A stretch of DNA of 64,000 bases from Azospira inquinata. GTDB lineage: Bacteria; Pseudomonadota; Gammaproteobacteria; Burkholderiales; Rhodocyclaceae. Shown here piece after piece: positions 1-8,739 of the stretch. Position 1 is the first letter of the stretch. Each line of letters opens with the position of its first letter. A program made the position numbers and the translations under genes. A model generated the notes under the pieces. The model was given only the letters and a program-made list of their open reading frames with translations, did not search any database and was not told the origin of the DNA. The stretch covers positions 2,480,001-2,544,000 of the forward strand of contig NZ_CP064782.1 of assembly GCF_018905915.1 (NCBI RefSeq). The letters are read 5' to 3'.

Positions 1-251
1 TTTACCCCGATGTCCGCGGCATCTTCAAGGAAATCGTAAATCACCTGCTGGGTAATCGTCTTCCGGTCATTTTCCTGCAGGGTGGCATAGCAGTAGGTGC
101 AGGCGTAATTGCAGGCCCGGGTGAGGGCCATGTCGATGGTGATGGGGGCAATGCGCTCCCCCCGTTCCCAGGCCTGCACCCGGTCCAGGTGCCAGGGAAT
201 CTTGGTGCCGTCGAGAATGAGTTGGGTGTGTTCGGGCAAGGCAGAGGACAC
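1..251 (-). CDS. radical SAM protein, 3' end outside window
   Basis: The first 83 codons of a radical SAM enzyme run off the left edge of the window. The cluster-binding motif C47-x3-C51-x2-C54 (CNYACTYC) is clear and is followed by a Y-A-T segment. The start is a GTG ten bases after the stop of the preceding radical SAM gene, with an AGGAAA ribosome site five bases upstream; an in-frame TAG lies just before it, so no longer start is possible. It is the last visible gene of a minus-strand operon whose remainder lies outside the window. Substrate unknown. Confidence 0.82.
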   Translation of the reverse strand, partial: MSSALPEHTQLILDGTKIPWHLDRVQAWERGERIAPITIDMALTRACNYACTYCYATLQENDRKTITQQVIYDFLEDAADIGV

Positions 252-260
252 GGCGGTTTC

Positions 261-1364
261 CTAAATGAAATTGACGTGGGGAACGGTGCCCCGGACCAAT
301 TTGTCCAGATAGCGGTTCACTTCGTCCATGCGGCAATTGACCCGGCACTGGTGAATATCCAGTTCCTGGCGCACAAAGGCGAAATTCGCCTGCCGCTTGG
401 GGCCTTCCCAGATGCTTTGGAAATCCTGTTGATTGATGTTGCCATATTCAAAGCGGGAATCCAGCAGGTAGGCACTACAACCGTATACGGCACCGGTCGC
501 CATGACATAAGCCCAGAATGCGGGAGTGGATAGGCAACGGGGGTAACGGTCCTGTTCTCCCTCCGTATGTTTTTTCATGGTGTGGCTGCGGAACACCACC
601 TGGAAGTTATCCCGGTTTTCCTCCGCCAGGGTTTCCTGGAGGGAGAGGAAGCGGGAATAGTCCAGATCCCGGTAGGTTTGGGTGACGCTGGCGTTGTGTT
701 GGGAATAGGGCTTTACCACTAGGTAGTCCAGACCGATTTCGTCCCGGCAGAGGCGGGCCAACTGGGTAATTTCCCCCGCATTTTCCGGCAGCAGGAGAAT
801 TTGGGCCCCCAGGGTGCACTTACCTCCGTCCCGCTGGCGGGCGGCCACCAGACGCTTCAGATTGCTCACTACCTTGTTGAAGTCCTCCGCCTTGGTCCGG
901 TGAATTTTGGCATAGGTTTCCGGGCTACCTGCGTTGAGGGATACCTTGATCCAGGATACATGGGGCAGAGCTTGGGCGAGGAAGGCGTCACTCACCACCG
1001 TGGCATTGGTGGTGAAGGCCGAGTCCATGCCCGCTTCCGCTGCCGCCAGCACCATGCGGTGGATGTCCGTGTGCAACATGGGTTCCCCTTCCCCGGCGAA
1101 CATCACGCTTTTAACCCCTAAGCGTCCCATGTCCGCCAGGGTGCGTTGCACCACCGCCAGGTCCAGGCGCACCGGCTGGTAGCCGATGTAATCCACGGCG
1201 CAGAAGGTGCACCGGTGGTTGCAGGCGCCCACGGGGGCTATTTCCACGTAAATGGGGTAGAGGTGTTTGAATTTTTCCCAGTCTTCCCCAGCCTCCAGGA
1301 ACTGGCTGACCCGGCGGGGGTGGTACACCAGCTTATGACTGTCGATGGCGAATTGGTCAGACAT
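261..1364 (-). CDS. radical SAM/SPASM-like protein
   Basis: A 367-residue radical SAM protein. The [4Fe-4S] motif is C48-x3-C52-x2-C55 (CNHRCTFC), followed by a glycine-rich AGEGEP segment as in SAM-binding cores. Cysteines at about 277, 296, 340 and 344 form a SPASM/twitch-like C-terminal region that would hold an auxiliary iron-sulfur cluster; such domains occur in enzymes that modify peptides or carbohydrates. A GAGG ribosome site precedes the ATG. It follows the E1 beta gene by 66 bases, a gap containing a short G/C inverted repeat (1385-1397). The reaction is unknown; context suggests a role in making or modifying a glycoconjugate. Confidence 0.85.
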   Translation of the reverse strand: MSDQFAIDSHKLVYHPRRVSQFLEAGEDWEKFKHLYPIYVEIAPVGACNHRCTFCAVDYIGYQPVRLDLAVVQRTLADMGRLGVKSVMFAGEGEPMLHTDIHRMVLAAAEAGMDSAFTTNATVVSDAFLAQALPHVSWIKVSLNAGSPETYAKIHRTKAEDFNKVVSNLKRLVAARQRDGGKCTLGAQILLLPENAGEITQLARLCRDEIGLDYLVVKPYSQHNASVTQTYRDLDYSRFLSLQETLAEENRDNFQVVFRSHTMKKHTEGEQDRYPRCLSTPAFWAYVMATGAVYGCSAYLLDSRFEYGNINQQDFQSIWEGPKRQANFAFVRQELDIHQCRVNCRMDEVNRYLDKLVRGTVPHVNFI

Positions 1365-1430
1365 GCTTACCTCGGAAGGGAAACACCCCCAGGGGGTTCC
1401 GGAAAAGGGGACAAAAAGGGCGGTGGGGCA

Positions 1431-2507
1431 TCAGAAGGGACCGGTGAATTCTTTCTGGGGAGCATCCGCCGGGGTGGTGCGACGCAAACGGGCCTGCAGC
1501 TGTTTCCGATCCAGGGCCTTGTCTGGCCGTTGGGCCGCTACGGCAAGGGCGATGCTGGTGGCGTCCGGGTAGTAGTCCGCCGCCAGGAAATGGGAGGTGG
1601 GGGCGGGCAGGTCGGGCAGGGCCACCCGGGCGGGGGCCGCGGCCAGTTGCCCCCAGCATTGCTCGGTGATGGCTGCCACCAGTTCCCCGGCGATGCCGCC
1701 GGTTTTCCAGCCGATGTCTGCGGCCACCAGATGGCCGGTGCGGGCCACCGAGGCCGCTACCCCGGCTACGTCCAGAGGGCGGGCCATGCGCATATCCAGC
1801 ACTTCCACCTCCCAGCCTTGCTCTGCCAGGGCTTCTGCCGCCAGCAGGCTTTCTACCACCATGTAGGAAAAGGCGGCGATGGTGACGTCCCGTCCGGGGC
1901 GGCGAATGGCGGCCTGTTCCAGCGGCGCGGTGTAAGGGGGCTCGGGTACCTGGTCCACCAGACCGTGGAGCCAGCGATGTTCGATGAACAGCACCGGGTC
2001 GTCGCAGGCGATGGCCGCCAGGAGCATGCCCTTGGCGTCCTGGGCGGTGACCGGCAGGGCGACCCGCAGGCCGGGAATGTGGGCGAAGAGGCTGTGCAGG
2101 GCCTGGGCGTGCTGGGGCCCCTGGCCCCAGCCCCGGCCTACCACGGTACGGATCACCAGGGGCACCTGGGCCCGCCCGGCAAAGACATAGCGCCACTTGG
2201 CGGCGTTGTTGATGATCTGGTCGGCGCACAGCAGCATGAAATCGATGCGCTGGTGCACCATGACCGGACGCATACCCGCCAGGGCAGCGCCGATGGCGAT
2301 GCCGGTCATACCGTTTTCCGCCAGGGGGGTGTCGAACACCCGTTGGGGGCCGAACTGTTCCTGGAGACCGGCGGTGGTGCCAAAAATGTGTTTGGGGTCG
2401 GGCACCCCTTCCCCCAGAAGAATGACCCGGGGATCGGCGGCCATGGCCTGGGCCAGGGCTTCCCGGATGGCTTCGGCTTGGGAGATGCAACGCTGGGTAT
2501 CAGCCAT
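1431..2507 (-). CDS. 2-oxoacid dehydrogenase E1 beta subunit
   Basis: A 358-residue beta subunit of the pyruvate/acetoin/branched-chain dehydrogenase E1 family. It shows the N-terminal transketolase pyrimidine-binding region with the conserved glutamate of LLGEGV, the DTPLAENGMTG segment, and the C-terminal transketolase domain. The ATG at 2507 overlaps the E1 alpha stop by eight bases (ATGGCTGA), so the longer reading to 2552 is not needed. With the alpha subunit it should form an alpha2beta2 thiamine-diphosphate enzyme that decarboxylates a 2-oxoacid. No E2 (lipoyl acyltransferase) or E3 gene is present in the window, so the acyl acceptor is unclear. Confidence 0.88.
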   Translation of the reverse strand: MADTQRCISQAEAIREALAQAMAADPRVILLGEGVPDPKHIFGTTAGLQEQFGPQRVFDTPLAENGMTGIAIGAALAGMRPVMVHQRIDFMLLCADQIINNAAKWRYVFAGRAQVPLVIRTVVGRGWGQGPQHAQALHSLFAHIPGLRVALPVTAQDAKGMLLAAIACDDPVLFIEHRWLHGLVDQVPEPPYTAPLEQAAIRRPGRDVTIAAFSYMVVESLLAAEALAEQGWEVEVLDMRMARPLDVAGVAASVARTGHLVAADIGWKTGGIAGELVAAITEQCWGQLAAAPARVALPDLPAPTSHFLAADYYPDATSIALAVAAQRPDKALDRKQLQARLRRTTPADAPQKEFTGPF

Positions 2508-3465
2508 GGAGCAATCCTGGTAAATCGTCGTAACGGGGCGGGGCGGCGTCAAGGGCGGCCTGAAAGGCGGCGGCCACTTCGGCGTCGATGGAGTCCTTGG
2601 CTTCCTGGAAAAAAGCGCGGTCGGTCCCAGAGGCCTTGAGCTGGTCCGTCAGCCGTTGTATCGGGCAATGTTGCTGCCAGTCCTGCAATTCTCCCTGGGG
2701 CCGGTAACCCAGATCATCGTCGTAATTGGGGCCGCAGTGTTCCCGCCAGCGGTAGGTGGAAAATTCCAGGAATAGGGGGCCTTTCCCCTGACGGGCCTGG
2801 GCAATGGCCTGGGTGGCCGTATCCACCACGGCAGCCACATCATTGCCATCCGCCGTGGCTACCTGGCAGCCGTGGGCTGCCGCAACCCCGTGAATGGGGC
2901 GCTCGGGCTGGCGCTGATCCAGGCGGGTATAGACGGAATACAGGTTGTTTTCGCAGACGAAAACCATGGGCAGGTGGTGCAGCAGGGCGAAATTGAGGGA
3001 TTCATGGACCACCCCCTCCTCAAAAGCACCATCGCCGAAAAAGGCCACGGATACCTGGCCACTATTTTTCAATTGGGCGGCCCAGGCCGCACCTACCGCC
3101 AAGGGAATGGTGGAGGCCACGATGGGGACTGCCCCCATGAAACCGGCTTCTGGGTCGATGAGGTGCATAGAGCCCCCCATGCCGCCGCAGCAGCCGTTGC
3201 CCTTGCCATAGAGTTCCCCGATCAGGGCCGGAAGGTTTCCTCCCTTGGCCAGATAGTGGCCGTGGGCCCGGTGGTTGCTGAAAACGTAATCGTCCTGCTT
3301 CAGAGCATGGGCCACGCCGACGCAGATGGCCTCCTGGCCGATGCACAAATGGGTGGGGCAGCGCATTTCCTGCTCGCCGTAGCGGGCGGCGATGGCTTCC
3401 TCGGTTAGCCGGATGCGCAACATGTCCCGGTACAGGTGTTGCAGTTGTGGCAGAGAAAGATTCAC
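2500..3465 (-). CDS. 2-oxoacid dehydrogenase E1 alpha subunit
   Basis: A 321-residue E1 alpha subunit. The thiamine-diphosphate signature is intact: GDG at about residues 144-146 and NN at 173-174. The SNHRAHGHYLAKGG loop typical of acetoin/pyruvate E1 alpha is present. The start is taken as GTG 3465: a GGAGGT site lies nine bases upstream and the GTGA overlaps the stop of the glycosyltransferase. A longer reading to 3591 would overlap that gene by 130 bases and adds no conserved sequence. Translational coupling with both neighbours suggests fixed stoichiometry in one pathway. Substrate cannot be read from sequence. Confidence 0.88.
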   Translation of the reverse strand: MNLSLPQLQHLYRDMLRIRLTEEAIAARYGEQEMRCPTHLCIGQEAICVGVAHALKQDDYVFSNHRAHGHYLAKGGNLPALIGELYGKGNGCCGGMGGSMHLIDPEAGFMGAVPIVASTIPLAVGAAWAAQLKNSGQVSVAFFGDGAFEEGVVHESLNFALLHHLPMVFVCENNLYSVYTRLDQRQPERPIHGVAAAHGCQVATADGNDVAAVVDTATQAIAQARQGKGPLFLEFSTYRWREHCGPNYDDDLGYRPQGELQDWQQHCPIQRLTDQLKASGTDRAFFQEAKDSIDAEVAAAFQAALDAAPPRYDDLPGLLHG

Positions 3466-4448
3466 GATGGGGATACCTCCAGAGCCTGGAGCTGGCGCCG
3501 CAGGGCCGCTTCCACGGTGGCGACGGAAATGTGCTCCATGCAGGGAACGGTTTGCAGACAACGGGATTCCAGGCAGGGAATGCAGGACCAATCTACTTCC
3601 GGGGTCAGAGTGTGCAGATTGGGAGCGGTTACCTCCGTGGCCACCGTGGGCCCGAACAGGGCTACCACCGGCTTACCCAGGGCCAGGGCGATGTGGAGGC
3701 CAAGGGAATCGTTGGTTACCAGTACCCGGCAGCTGTGAATCCAGTCGATATAGTCTTCGATGTCGTTGGCCCCTTCTTGCCAGGAAACCCGGAAGTCCCC
3801 CGTCAGGCGGTCGTGAAGCTGGTGCCAGCGTTCTTCGGGCCAGCGTTTCAGGGGGAATTTTTGACCGATCAAATGGTTTAGCCCCACGTCGTGGCATACC
3901 TGGCTGCGGGGCTGATAGCCCAGGATGTAGGATTGGTCCCGGTAATTTTCCCCAAGCATTTCATAGAGAATGCTGGACCAGGATTTGGCCTTGCGCCGTT
4001 TGGCGTGGAGGTCCGTGGTGTAGGACAGGGCCTCATCGGAAAGGTCGTAGGCCAGGGGCCGGTGGGTGGTGGGGTCGAGGCGGAAGCCGTAGCGCCGCCA
4101 GGCCGGAATCCGGTCGGCCACCGCGCAGATGCCCGGCTCCTTTTCGAAATTGATGACGATGTCAAACCACTCGGAAAGCAGGAGGTGGGGCGTGAAGGGA
4201 TTAATGACCAGGAGTCGGCTGATGTAGGGATTGCCCCGTAGCAGGGGGACCCCTTTTTGATCCACCACCCAGGTGACTTCGTATTCCTCGGGGGGAAAGA
4301 GGTGGAGGATGACCGTGCTGCGCAGGATGTCCCCCAGGCTGACCACCCCCCCCTCGTCCGGGTCCAGGGTTTCGCTATAACCGGGTTTGAGGATCAGCAC
4401 CCGTTTGCGGCCGTGGGTGGGTGGGGCGATGGGCAGGGGGGAGGTCAT
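3462..4448 (-). CDS. GT9 family glycosyltransferase (heptosyltransferase-like)
   Basis: A 328-residue GT-B fold glycosyltransferase of family 9, the family of LPS heptosyltransferases WaaC/WaaF. The C-terminal donor site is visible: NDS at 246-248, H252 and FGPT at 265-268. A cysteine-rich stretch follows (C289, C292, C297, C303), as in many family members. Its ATGA start overlaps the stop of the upstream radical SAM gene and its TGA overlaps the E1 alpha GTG, so it sits inside a coupled operon. It probably transfers an activated sugar at the cytoplasmic face of the inner membrane. Donor and acceptor are unknown. Confidence 0.85.
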   Translation of the reverse strand: MTSPLPIAPPTHGRKRVLILKPGYSETLDPDEGGVVSLGDILRSTVILHLFPPEEYEVTWVVDQKGVPLLRGNPYISRLLVINPFTPHLLLSEWFDIVINFEKEPGICAVADRIPAWRRYGFRLDPTTHRPLAYDLSDEALSYTTDLHAKRRKAKSWSSILYEMLGENYRDQSYILGYQPRSQVCHDVGLNHLIGQKFPLKRWPEERWHQLHDRLTGDFRVSWQEGANDIEDYIDWIHSCRVLVTNDSLGLHIALALGKPVVALFGPTVATEVTAPNLHTLTPEVDWSCIPCLESRCLQTVPCMEHISVATVEAALRRQLQALEVSPS

Positions 4449-5608
4449 AGGATGGCTCCATCCAGGGGGGCAAGGTAGGGGGCGACCCGATCCAGCTCCT
4501 CCGCTGCCAGGGAGTGGCGCAGGGCTGACGGTAGCTGGATGTTGCGCATCTGGACCGAGGTGTGGGGAATGCCCTGGTCGTAATAGCTTTGGAAACGGTC
4601 GTTCTTGATCTTGGTGTCACAGCCGATGCAGCGTCCGTATTCCCGGCAGGAGCGGAATTCGGTCAAGGCGGCCATGGTGAAGTCTGGGTCTAGCAGGTGA
4701 CCGATGGGGCGCATCTGCTCCGGATCGAACAGATCGTCCTGCATCTGCCGGTAGCGGAAATCCCCGGCCGCCAGTTTGGCGAACTGGGCTTCCGGCCCGC
4801 CTTTTTCCCAGTTGGCGTAAAGATAGTAATGGCAGCCCCACACAAACCCCAGGGGGTCGATGAGCAGCTCGGTGGTCCGGCACTCGCAGGCCAGGGTGCT
4901 GGGGGCAAAGTGGCGGGCGATGAGGTCGGTGGAATAGGGATAGAGGTAATGGCCGTAAAGCTGGCCCTGGTGTACCCCTAGAAATTCCTTGGTCTCAAAC
5001 GGCACCCGTCCTTGGTAGAGGGCTTCCATTTCTGGGGTTACCTGGTTGTCCGGATGGGCCACCATGTAAATACCCACGTCGCTGTCCGTCTTTCGGGGGG
5101 CGACCCGGAATCCCAAGCTGCCCAAGGCTTCACAACGTTCCACCAGCTCGGCAAAGCCCCGTCCCTGCCAGGTACGGTTCATTTCCGCCGCATGGTAGCT
5201 GACCCGGATGGAAGGGTAGGGGGCATCCCGTTGCAATTTCCGTTGATTGCCGTCCAGGGAGGCAACGAAATCCCGGGGTTTGAGGGCGAAGTTGGTGAGC
5301 AGGTCGAAATAGTGTTCCGTTCCCCCCAGCAAGGGGCCCAGCCCCCGGGTTTTCCAATACAGGGTGGGTTCCCCCCCTTGCAGGGTGACCGGCAAATCTT
5401 GCCGATAGGGAATGCGTTTCAGGGCGGTGATCCACTGCTCCGGGGAGAGGTGACGGGTGTCCCGGGCCTGAATCTTGAACAGGGTGGCCCGCTGCCCGGC
5501 CTGTTCCGGGTCGTTGATGCAATAGCTGCAATTTAGGTTGCAGTCCAGGGTCAGGAAAAGACCGATGTAATTAAGGGAGTCGGGCAGTTCGAGCAGCGGT
5601 AGTGTCAT
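4445..5608 (-). CDS. radical SAM protein, first gene of operon
   Basis: A 387-residue radical SAM protein with C23-x3-C27-x2-C30 (CNLNCSYC) and a GGEPT motif at 78-82. Cysteines at 241, 243, 259, 321, 327 and 330 suggest auxiliary clusters of the SPASM/twitch kind. A GGGGA ribosome site precedes the ATG. It is the first gene of the minus-strand operon, followed by the GT9 transferase with a 4-base overlap, and lies about 70 bases downstream of a sigma-54-like element. It is clearly different in sequence from the other two radical SAM proteins here, so the three probably do separate steps. Confidence 0.85.
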   Translation of the reverse strand: MTLPLLELPDSLNYIGLFLTLDCNLNCSYCINDPEQAGQRATLFKIQARDTRHLSPEQWITALKRIPYRQDLPVTLQGGEPTLYWKTRGLGPLLGGTEHYFDLLTNFALKPRDFVASLDGNQRKLQRDAPYPSIRVSYHAAEMNRTWQGRGFAELVERCEALGSLGFRVAPRKTDSDVGIYMVAHPDNQVTPEMEALYQGRVPFETKEFLGVHQGQLYGHYLYPYSTDLIARHFAPSTLACECRTTELLIDPLGFVWGCHYYLYANWEKGGPEAQFAKLAAGDFRYRQMQDDLFDPEQMRPIGHLLDPDFTMAALTEFRSCREYGRCIGCDTKIKNDRFQSYYDQGIPHTSVQMRNIQLPSALRHSLAAEELDRVAPYLAPLDGAIL

Positions 5609-5678
5609 TATTTCCCCAATATGACCCCGTTCCTGAGCGGCATGGCGCCGGGCGGAAGGGGTATGTTAAGAGAATTAA

Positions 5679-5694
5679 AGCATCCTCCATGCCA
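5679..5694 (-). promoter_or_regulatory. sigma-54-like promoter (-24/-12)
   Basis: On the minus strand the sequence is TGGCATGGAGGATGCT. It has the GG and GC dinucleotides exactly ten bases apart and matches TGGCACG-N4-TTGCW at all but two of the defined positions. It lies about 70 bases upstream of the first operon ATG (5608), a normal leader length. No enhancer-binding protein gene is visible nearby. Confidence 0.45.
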
Positions 5695-5718
5695 GAAATG
5701 CACCAAGCCGGGGCGGGC

Positions 5719-7512
5719 TCAGAGAGGGCCTTCCGCCCGCACCACTTTGTTTTTCCCTGAGCGTTTGGCTGCATACATGGCTTCATCCGCCCGTTTGATG
5801 GCCGCAGTCTGGGCTTCCCCGGCCAGATATTCCGTAATGCCGGCACTGAAGGTGATCAGTAGCTTCTGGTTGTTGTGCAGGAAAATACGCCGGGTCAGAT
5901 CCCGCTGTAGCCGCTCCAGAGCATGTACCCCCTCTTCCAGGGCGGTTTCGGGAAAGAGCAGGACAAATTCTTCCCCACCGTAACGGGCCACCACGTCCGT
6001 GGGGCGTAGGGTGCTGCGGATGACTCCGATGAGGTGGATGAGGGCCGCGTCCCCCGCATCGTGGCCCTGGCTGTCGTTGAGCTTTTTGAAATTGTCGATG
6101 TCCAGCAGGGCCACACAGAGCCGGGTGCGGCGCCGTTCCGCCCGGGCCACTTCCTTGTCAAAGGCTTCTTCCAGACCGCTCCGGTTGAGGGCCCCGGTGA
6201 GTTGGTCGTGGCGCACCAGCTGACTGGTTTTGTCCAGTTCCTGCTGGAGTTCGCTGATACGTTGTTCAGCCGCCTGAACTCGTTGCTGGGTGAGGCGCAA
6301 TTCGTCCCGGGAGCGTTGGGCGTTGAGCTGGATGCTGCGGGTTTCCCGCATCACCTCATCCACCACATTGCCCAGATCGGCAATGTTGCTGGCCTTGGCA
6401 ATGCGCCGAGCGCACACCTCGATTTTGTCGTGATATTCCGAGGTACTGTCGGCGAAATTGGCCAGATGATCCACAAAGCCGGCAAGCATGGATTTCAGGG
6501 CTTCCTTGGCTTCGTTGAGACTGAACTTCAGCTGGCTTTGTTTGAATATCACCTCTTTGATGCGATGTTCCGCGTCGTCGATCATGCGCAGGGAAAGGGG
6601 CTGACCTACGATTTCTTTGACCATATCGATCTGGCCGTTAAGCCATTGATCGTCCTCCACCAGTTCCCCCACATTTTCGATGAGCAACTGGAGTAGGTTC
6701 AGGAGTCCCTGACGCAATTCCCGCTGGTCATCCGCCAACAGTTCCAGGCGGTAAGAAAATTTCTTCAGCCGGGCTAGAAGTTTTTTCAGGGTGCGGGTGC
6801 TGCGGGCCTGGCGCACTTCTCCCGCCAGATGGGTGGCTTCCTGGGACAATTCGGGGAATTCCACCAGTTGGGTGGCGATGGCCGTTTCCAGGGTGAAGGC
6901 GAATAGCTCCCGTAGTTCTGCGAGAAATTCGTTGGCCGGGCTGGGCGTTTCCTCGGAATTGGCGGTGGGGGCAGGGCGAGCGCTGGTGCTGGTGGTTTCC
7001 CCATCAGGCAATTCCGCCACCAGTTCCATGTCCGCTCCGGCCCGGTCAGTCTGGGCCCAGGAAGCGATCAGGCCGTTCAGGCGGGTGAAAAGAATGTCTC
7101 CGTCCTGGCTGGCGCTGGCCAGAACATGGTCCAGGGCATCCCGTTTTTTGCTGGTGGTCAGCCCGTTATGCCGGGTTTCCCACTGGCGCAGTAATTCCCC
7201 GATCAGGGGAGCCCAGGCGGGGGGCTCCCGGTTGAGCCAGGCCAGCAGAGTGGCCTGGAAGCCTTCCCAATCCTTGTCCGTGACCGCCTGATCCAGTTCC
7301 CGGGATAGGCGCAGCTGCTCTGGGCGCTGCCGTTCCAGGCCGTCCAGCAGACTGTGGCACTGTTTTTCAGGGAATGGGGGGGCGTCGTTATCCAATCCGG
7401 CAATTTCGTTGTACAGGGCCTGGTAATTGTCCGGGGTCGGGGTGATGCGGCGTACGGCCAGGAGGCGCAAGACTTCCCTGGCGACTTCGGAGGGATTGGT
7501 TAAAGCCGGCAT
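5719..7512 (-). CDS. GGDEF diguanylate cyclase
   Basis: A 597-residue cytoplasmic protein with a C-terminal GGDEF domain. The active-site signature is GGEEF at about residue 512 and the RPTD inhibitory site lies five residues before it, so it should make cyclic-di-GMP from two GTP and be feedback-inhibited. The remaining roughly 430 residues are helical with a predicted coiled coil just before the GGDEF domain; no membrane segment or recognised sensor domain is visible. The ATG at 7512 has a GGAAGG site four bases upstream, favoured over a GTG 12 bases earlier. It stands alone between a divergent tRNA gene and the radical SAM operon. Confidence 0.92.
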   Translation of the reverse strand: MPALTNPSEVAREVLRLLAVRRITPTPDNYQALYNEIAGLDNDAPPFPEKQCHSLLDGLERQRPEQLRLSRELDQAVTDKDWEGFQATLLAWLNREPPAWAPLIGELLRQWETRHNGLTTSKKRDALDHVLASASQDGDILFTRLNGLIASWAQTDRAGADMELVAELPDGETTSTSARPAPTANSEETPSPANEFLAELRELFAFTLETAIATQLVEFPELSQEATHLAGEVRQARSTRTLKKLLARLKKFSYRLELLADDQRELRQGLLNLLQLLIENVGELVEDDQWLNGQIDMVKEIVGQPLSLRMIDDAEHRIKEVIFKQSQLKFSLNEAKEALKSMLAGFVDHLANFADSTSEYHDKIEVCARRIAKASNIADLGNVVDEVMRETRSIQLNAQRSRDELRLTQQRVQAAEQRISELQQELDKTSQLVRHDQLTGALNRSGLEEAFDKEVARAERRRTRLCVALLDIDNFKKLNDSQGHDAGDAALIHLIGVIRSTLRPTDVVARYGGEEFVLLFPETALEEGVHALERLQRDLTRRIFLHNNQKLLITFSAGITEYLAGEAQTAAIKRADEAMYAAKRSGKNKVVRAEGPL

Positions 7513-7613
7513 AAAGCCTTCCACAACATCGCTGAGTAGACGGCCATTTTAACCGAAGGCGGCACGGCGGGACGCTCCTCGGCTATAATGCGCCAGCCCC
7601 TGTTTGGGAAGGC

Positions 7614-7689
7614 GCCGCTTTAGCTCAGTTGGTAGAGCAACCGCCTTGTAAGCGGTAGGTCGTCTGTTCGATTCAGACAAGCGGCACCA
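7614..7689 (+). tRNA. tRNA-Thr (anticodon TGT)
   Basis: A complete cloverleaf: acceptor GCCGCTT/AAGCGGC, D arm GCTC/GAGC, anticodon stem ACCGC/GCGGT with loop CTTGTAA (anticodon TGT, threonine ACA), T arm GTCTG/CAGAC with TTCGATT loop, and an encoded ACCA end. A TATAAT -10 element sits at 7584-7589, about 25 bases upstream, without a good -35. Confidence 0.97.
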
Positions 7690-7730
7690 GCGCATTTGGC
7701 TCCGGTTTTCCTCCGAGCCTGACAAGAGAG

Positions 7731-7754
7731 CCCCGGCCTTTGCCGGGGTTTTTT
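7731..7754 (+). terminator. rho-independent terminator after tRNA-Thr
   Basis: A GC-rich hairpin (CCCCGGC/GCCGGGG) is followed directly by six T residues, 41 bases downstream of the tRNA 3' end. Confidence 0.9.
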
Positions 7755-8055
7755 GTTATGAAGTATGGCATCGGAAGAGGGGCGAAGCATCGTTGGATGT
7801 AAAGGGCAGGGGGCGGCGTAATGCCCCATCAAAGAATAGGTTAAGCGGGTGGCCCCTTACGGTAAGGCTAAGTGGCGGCAAATATGCTATTGTCAAAACA
7901 TGTCGATGACATCGCCGTATCCGGCGCCGCCGGACGGAGGAATGCCGGTTCCCCAATAGGGGCCGGAGGTTGATACCAAACAGCCGGTGTTCCGGCCCAG
8001 TGAGGCCCGGGCCCGGTTTCCAAAAAATGGATCAAGACTGTCCATGGAGGTTGTG
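7755..8055 (+). other. intergenic region, no gene seen
   Basis: About 300 bases between the tRNA terminator and a small secreted-protein gene. Short open frames on both strands have no ribosome sites or recognisable content. A 13-base palindrome ATGTC-GAT-GACAT (7900-7912) and an AT-richer stretch around 7880-7900 may belong to the promoter of the downstream gene. Confidence 0.5.
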
Positions 8056-8505
8056 ATGAACAAGCATTCCTGCGCTGCCCTGTTGTCCCTTTTGGCCCTA
8101 TCCGTGCCTGCCGCCGTGCTGGCCGCCGATGAAGCGCCGGCCAAGGAAGTGAATGCCTTCAAGGCCTGCTACAGCACGGCCAAGGCCAAACCCGGTGCTC
8201 CGGTGGTGAAACTCGATGTGGTGGTGGATTCCGCCCCGGAACGCAAGGCTGTGGGCACGGGCACGGTGAACTGGGGCTCCCTGGGCCCCGCCTTCAAGCC
8301 CATCAAGGCGCCCATCAGCGGCCCCTGGTATTTCATGTGCACCATGAAATCCTGTTCCCTCCGCTTTGACTTTTCCAGCGCCCCCGGCGCCCGTGGCCTG
8401 AAGGGCATGTTGGTGGTGCCCAACTGGGGCGCCCCCGGCATTCTCAAGTACGAGTTTGAAGGCAGCCACGGGGAAGTGGAGCAAAAGGCCGCCGTCTGCA
8501 ACTAA
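8056..8505 (+). CDS. secreted protein of unknown function
   Basis: A 149-residue protein with an N-terminal signal peptide (cleavage predicted after VLA, about residue 23). The mature part has cysteines in an F-x-C-T-M-K-S-C segment and one near the C-terminus that could form periplasmic disulfides, and looks beta-rich. I do not recognise the family. The start ATG is chosen for its GGAGG site five bases upstream and the signal peptide; a longer reading from 7987 is not supported. It is a single-gene unit with its own terminator. Confidence 0.75.
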   Translation: MNKHSCAALLSLLALSVPAAVLAADEAPAKEVNAFKACYSTAKAKPGAPVVKLDVVVDSAPERKAVGTGTVNWGSLGPAFKPIKAPISGPWYFMCTMKSCSLRFDFSSAPGARGLKGMLVVPNWGAPGILKYEFEGSHGEVEQKAAVCN

Positions 8506-8544
8506 GCCTGGGCCGGAGCTGGCGCTCCGGCGGTTAGGCATGGG

Positions 8545-8574
8545 AAATCCCGCTTTAGGCGGGATTTCTTTTTT
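8545..8574 (+). terminator. rho-independent terminator
   Basis: Stem AAATCCCGC/GCGGGATTT with a five-base loop and a T-rich tail, 40 bases after the secreted-protein stop. Confidence 0.9.
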
Positions 8575-8693
8575 GGGGAAGGGCCCTGGCGTTAGGGCGG
8601 AATTGGAAGCCCATGGGCTGGGGCCTGGGCAAATCGGGGAAGGGGCACCCAATGACTTTCCTGGTGCCGAACCATCCCTCGGGAGAAGGCTCA

Positions 8694-8720
8694 TAAAAAA
8701 GCCCCGGATCGGCCGGGGCT
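8694..8720 (-). terminator. rho-independent terminator after PCuAC gene
   Basis: On the minus strand, stem AGCCCCGG/CCGGGGCT is followed by six T residues. It ends the copper-chaperone operon. Confidence 0.88.
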
Positions 8721-8739
8721 TGGGACGGGGCGGCCGCCC

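Noticed and set aside
3466..3591. N-terminal extension of E1 alpha
   Set aside because: It would overlap the GT9 gene by 130 bases and lacks conserved sequence; GTG 3465 has a GGAGGT site.
7900..7912. Palindrome ATGTC-GAT-GACAT as an operator
   Set aside because: Short and isolated, with no nearby promoter elements that would give it context.
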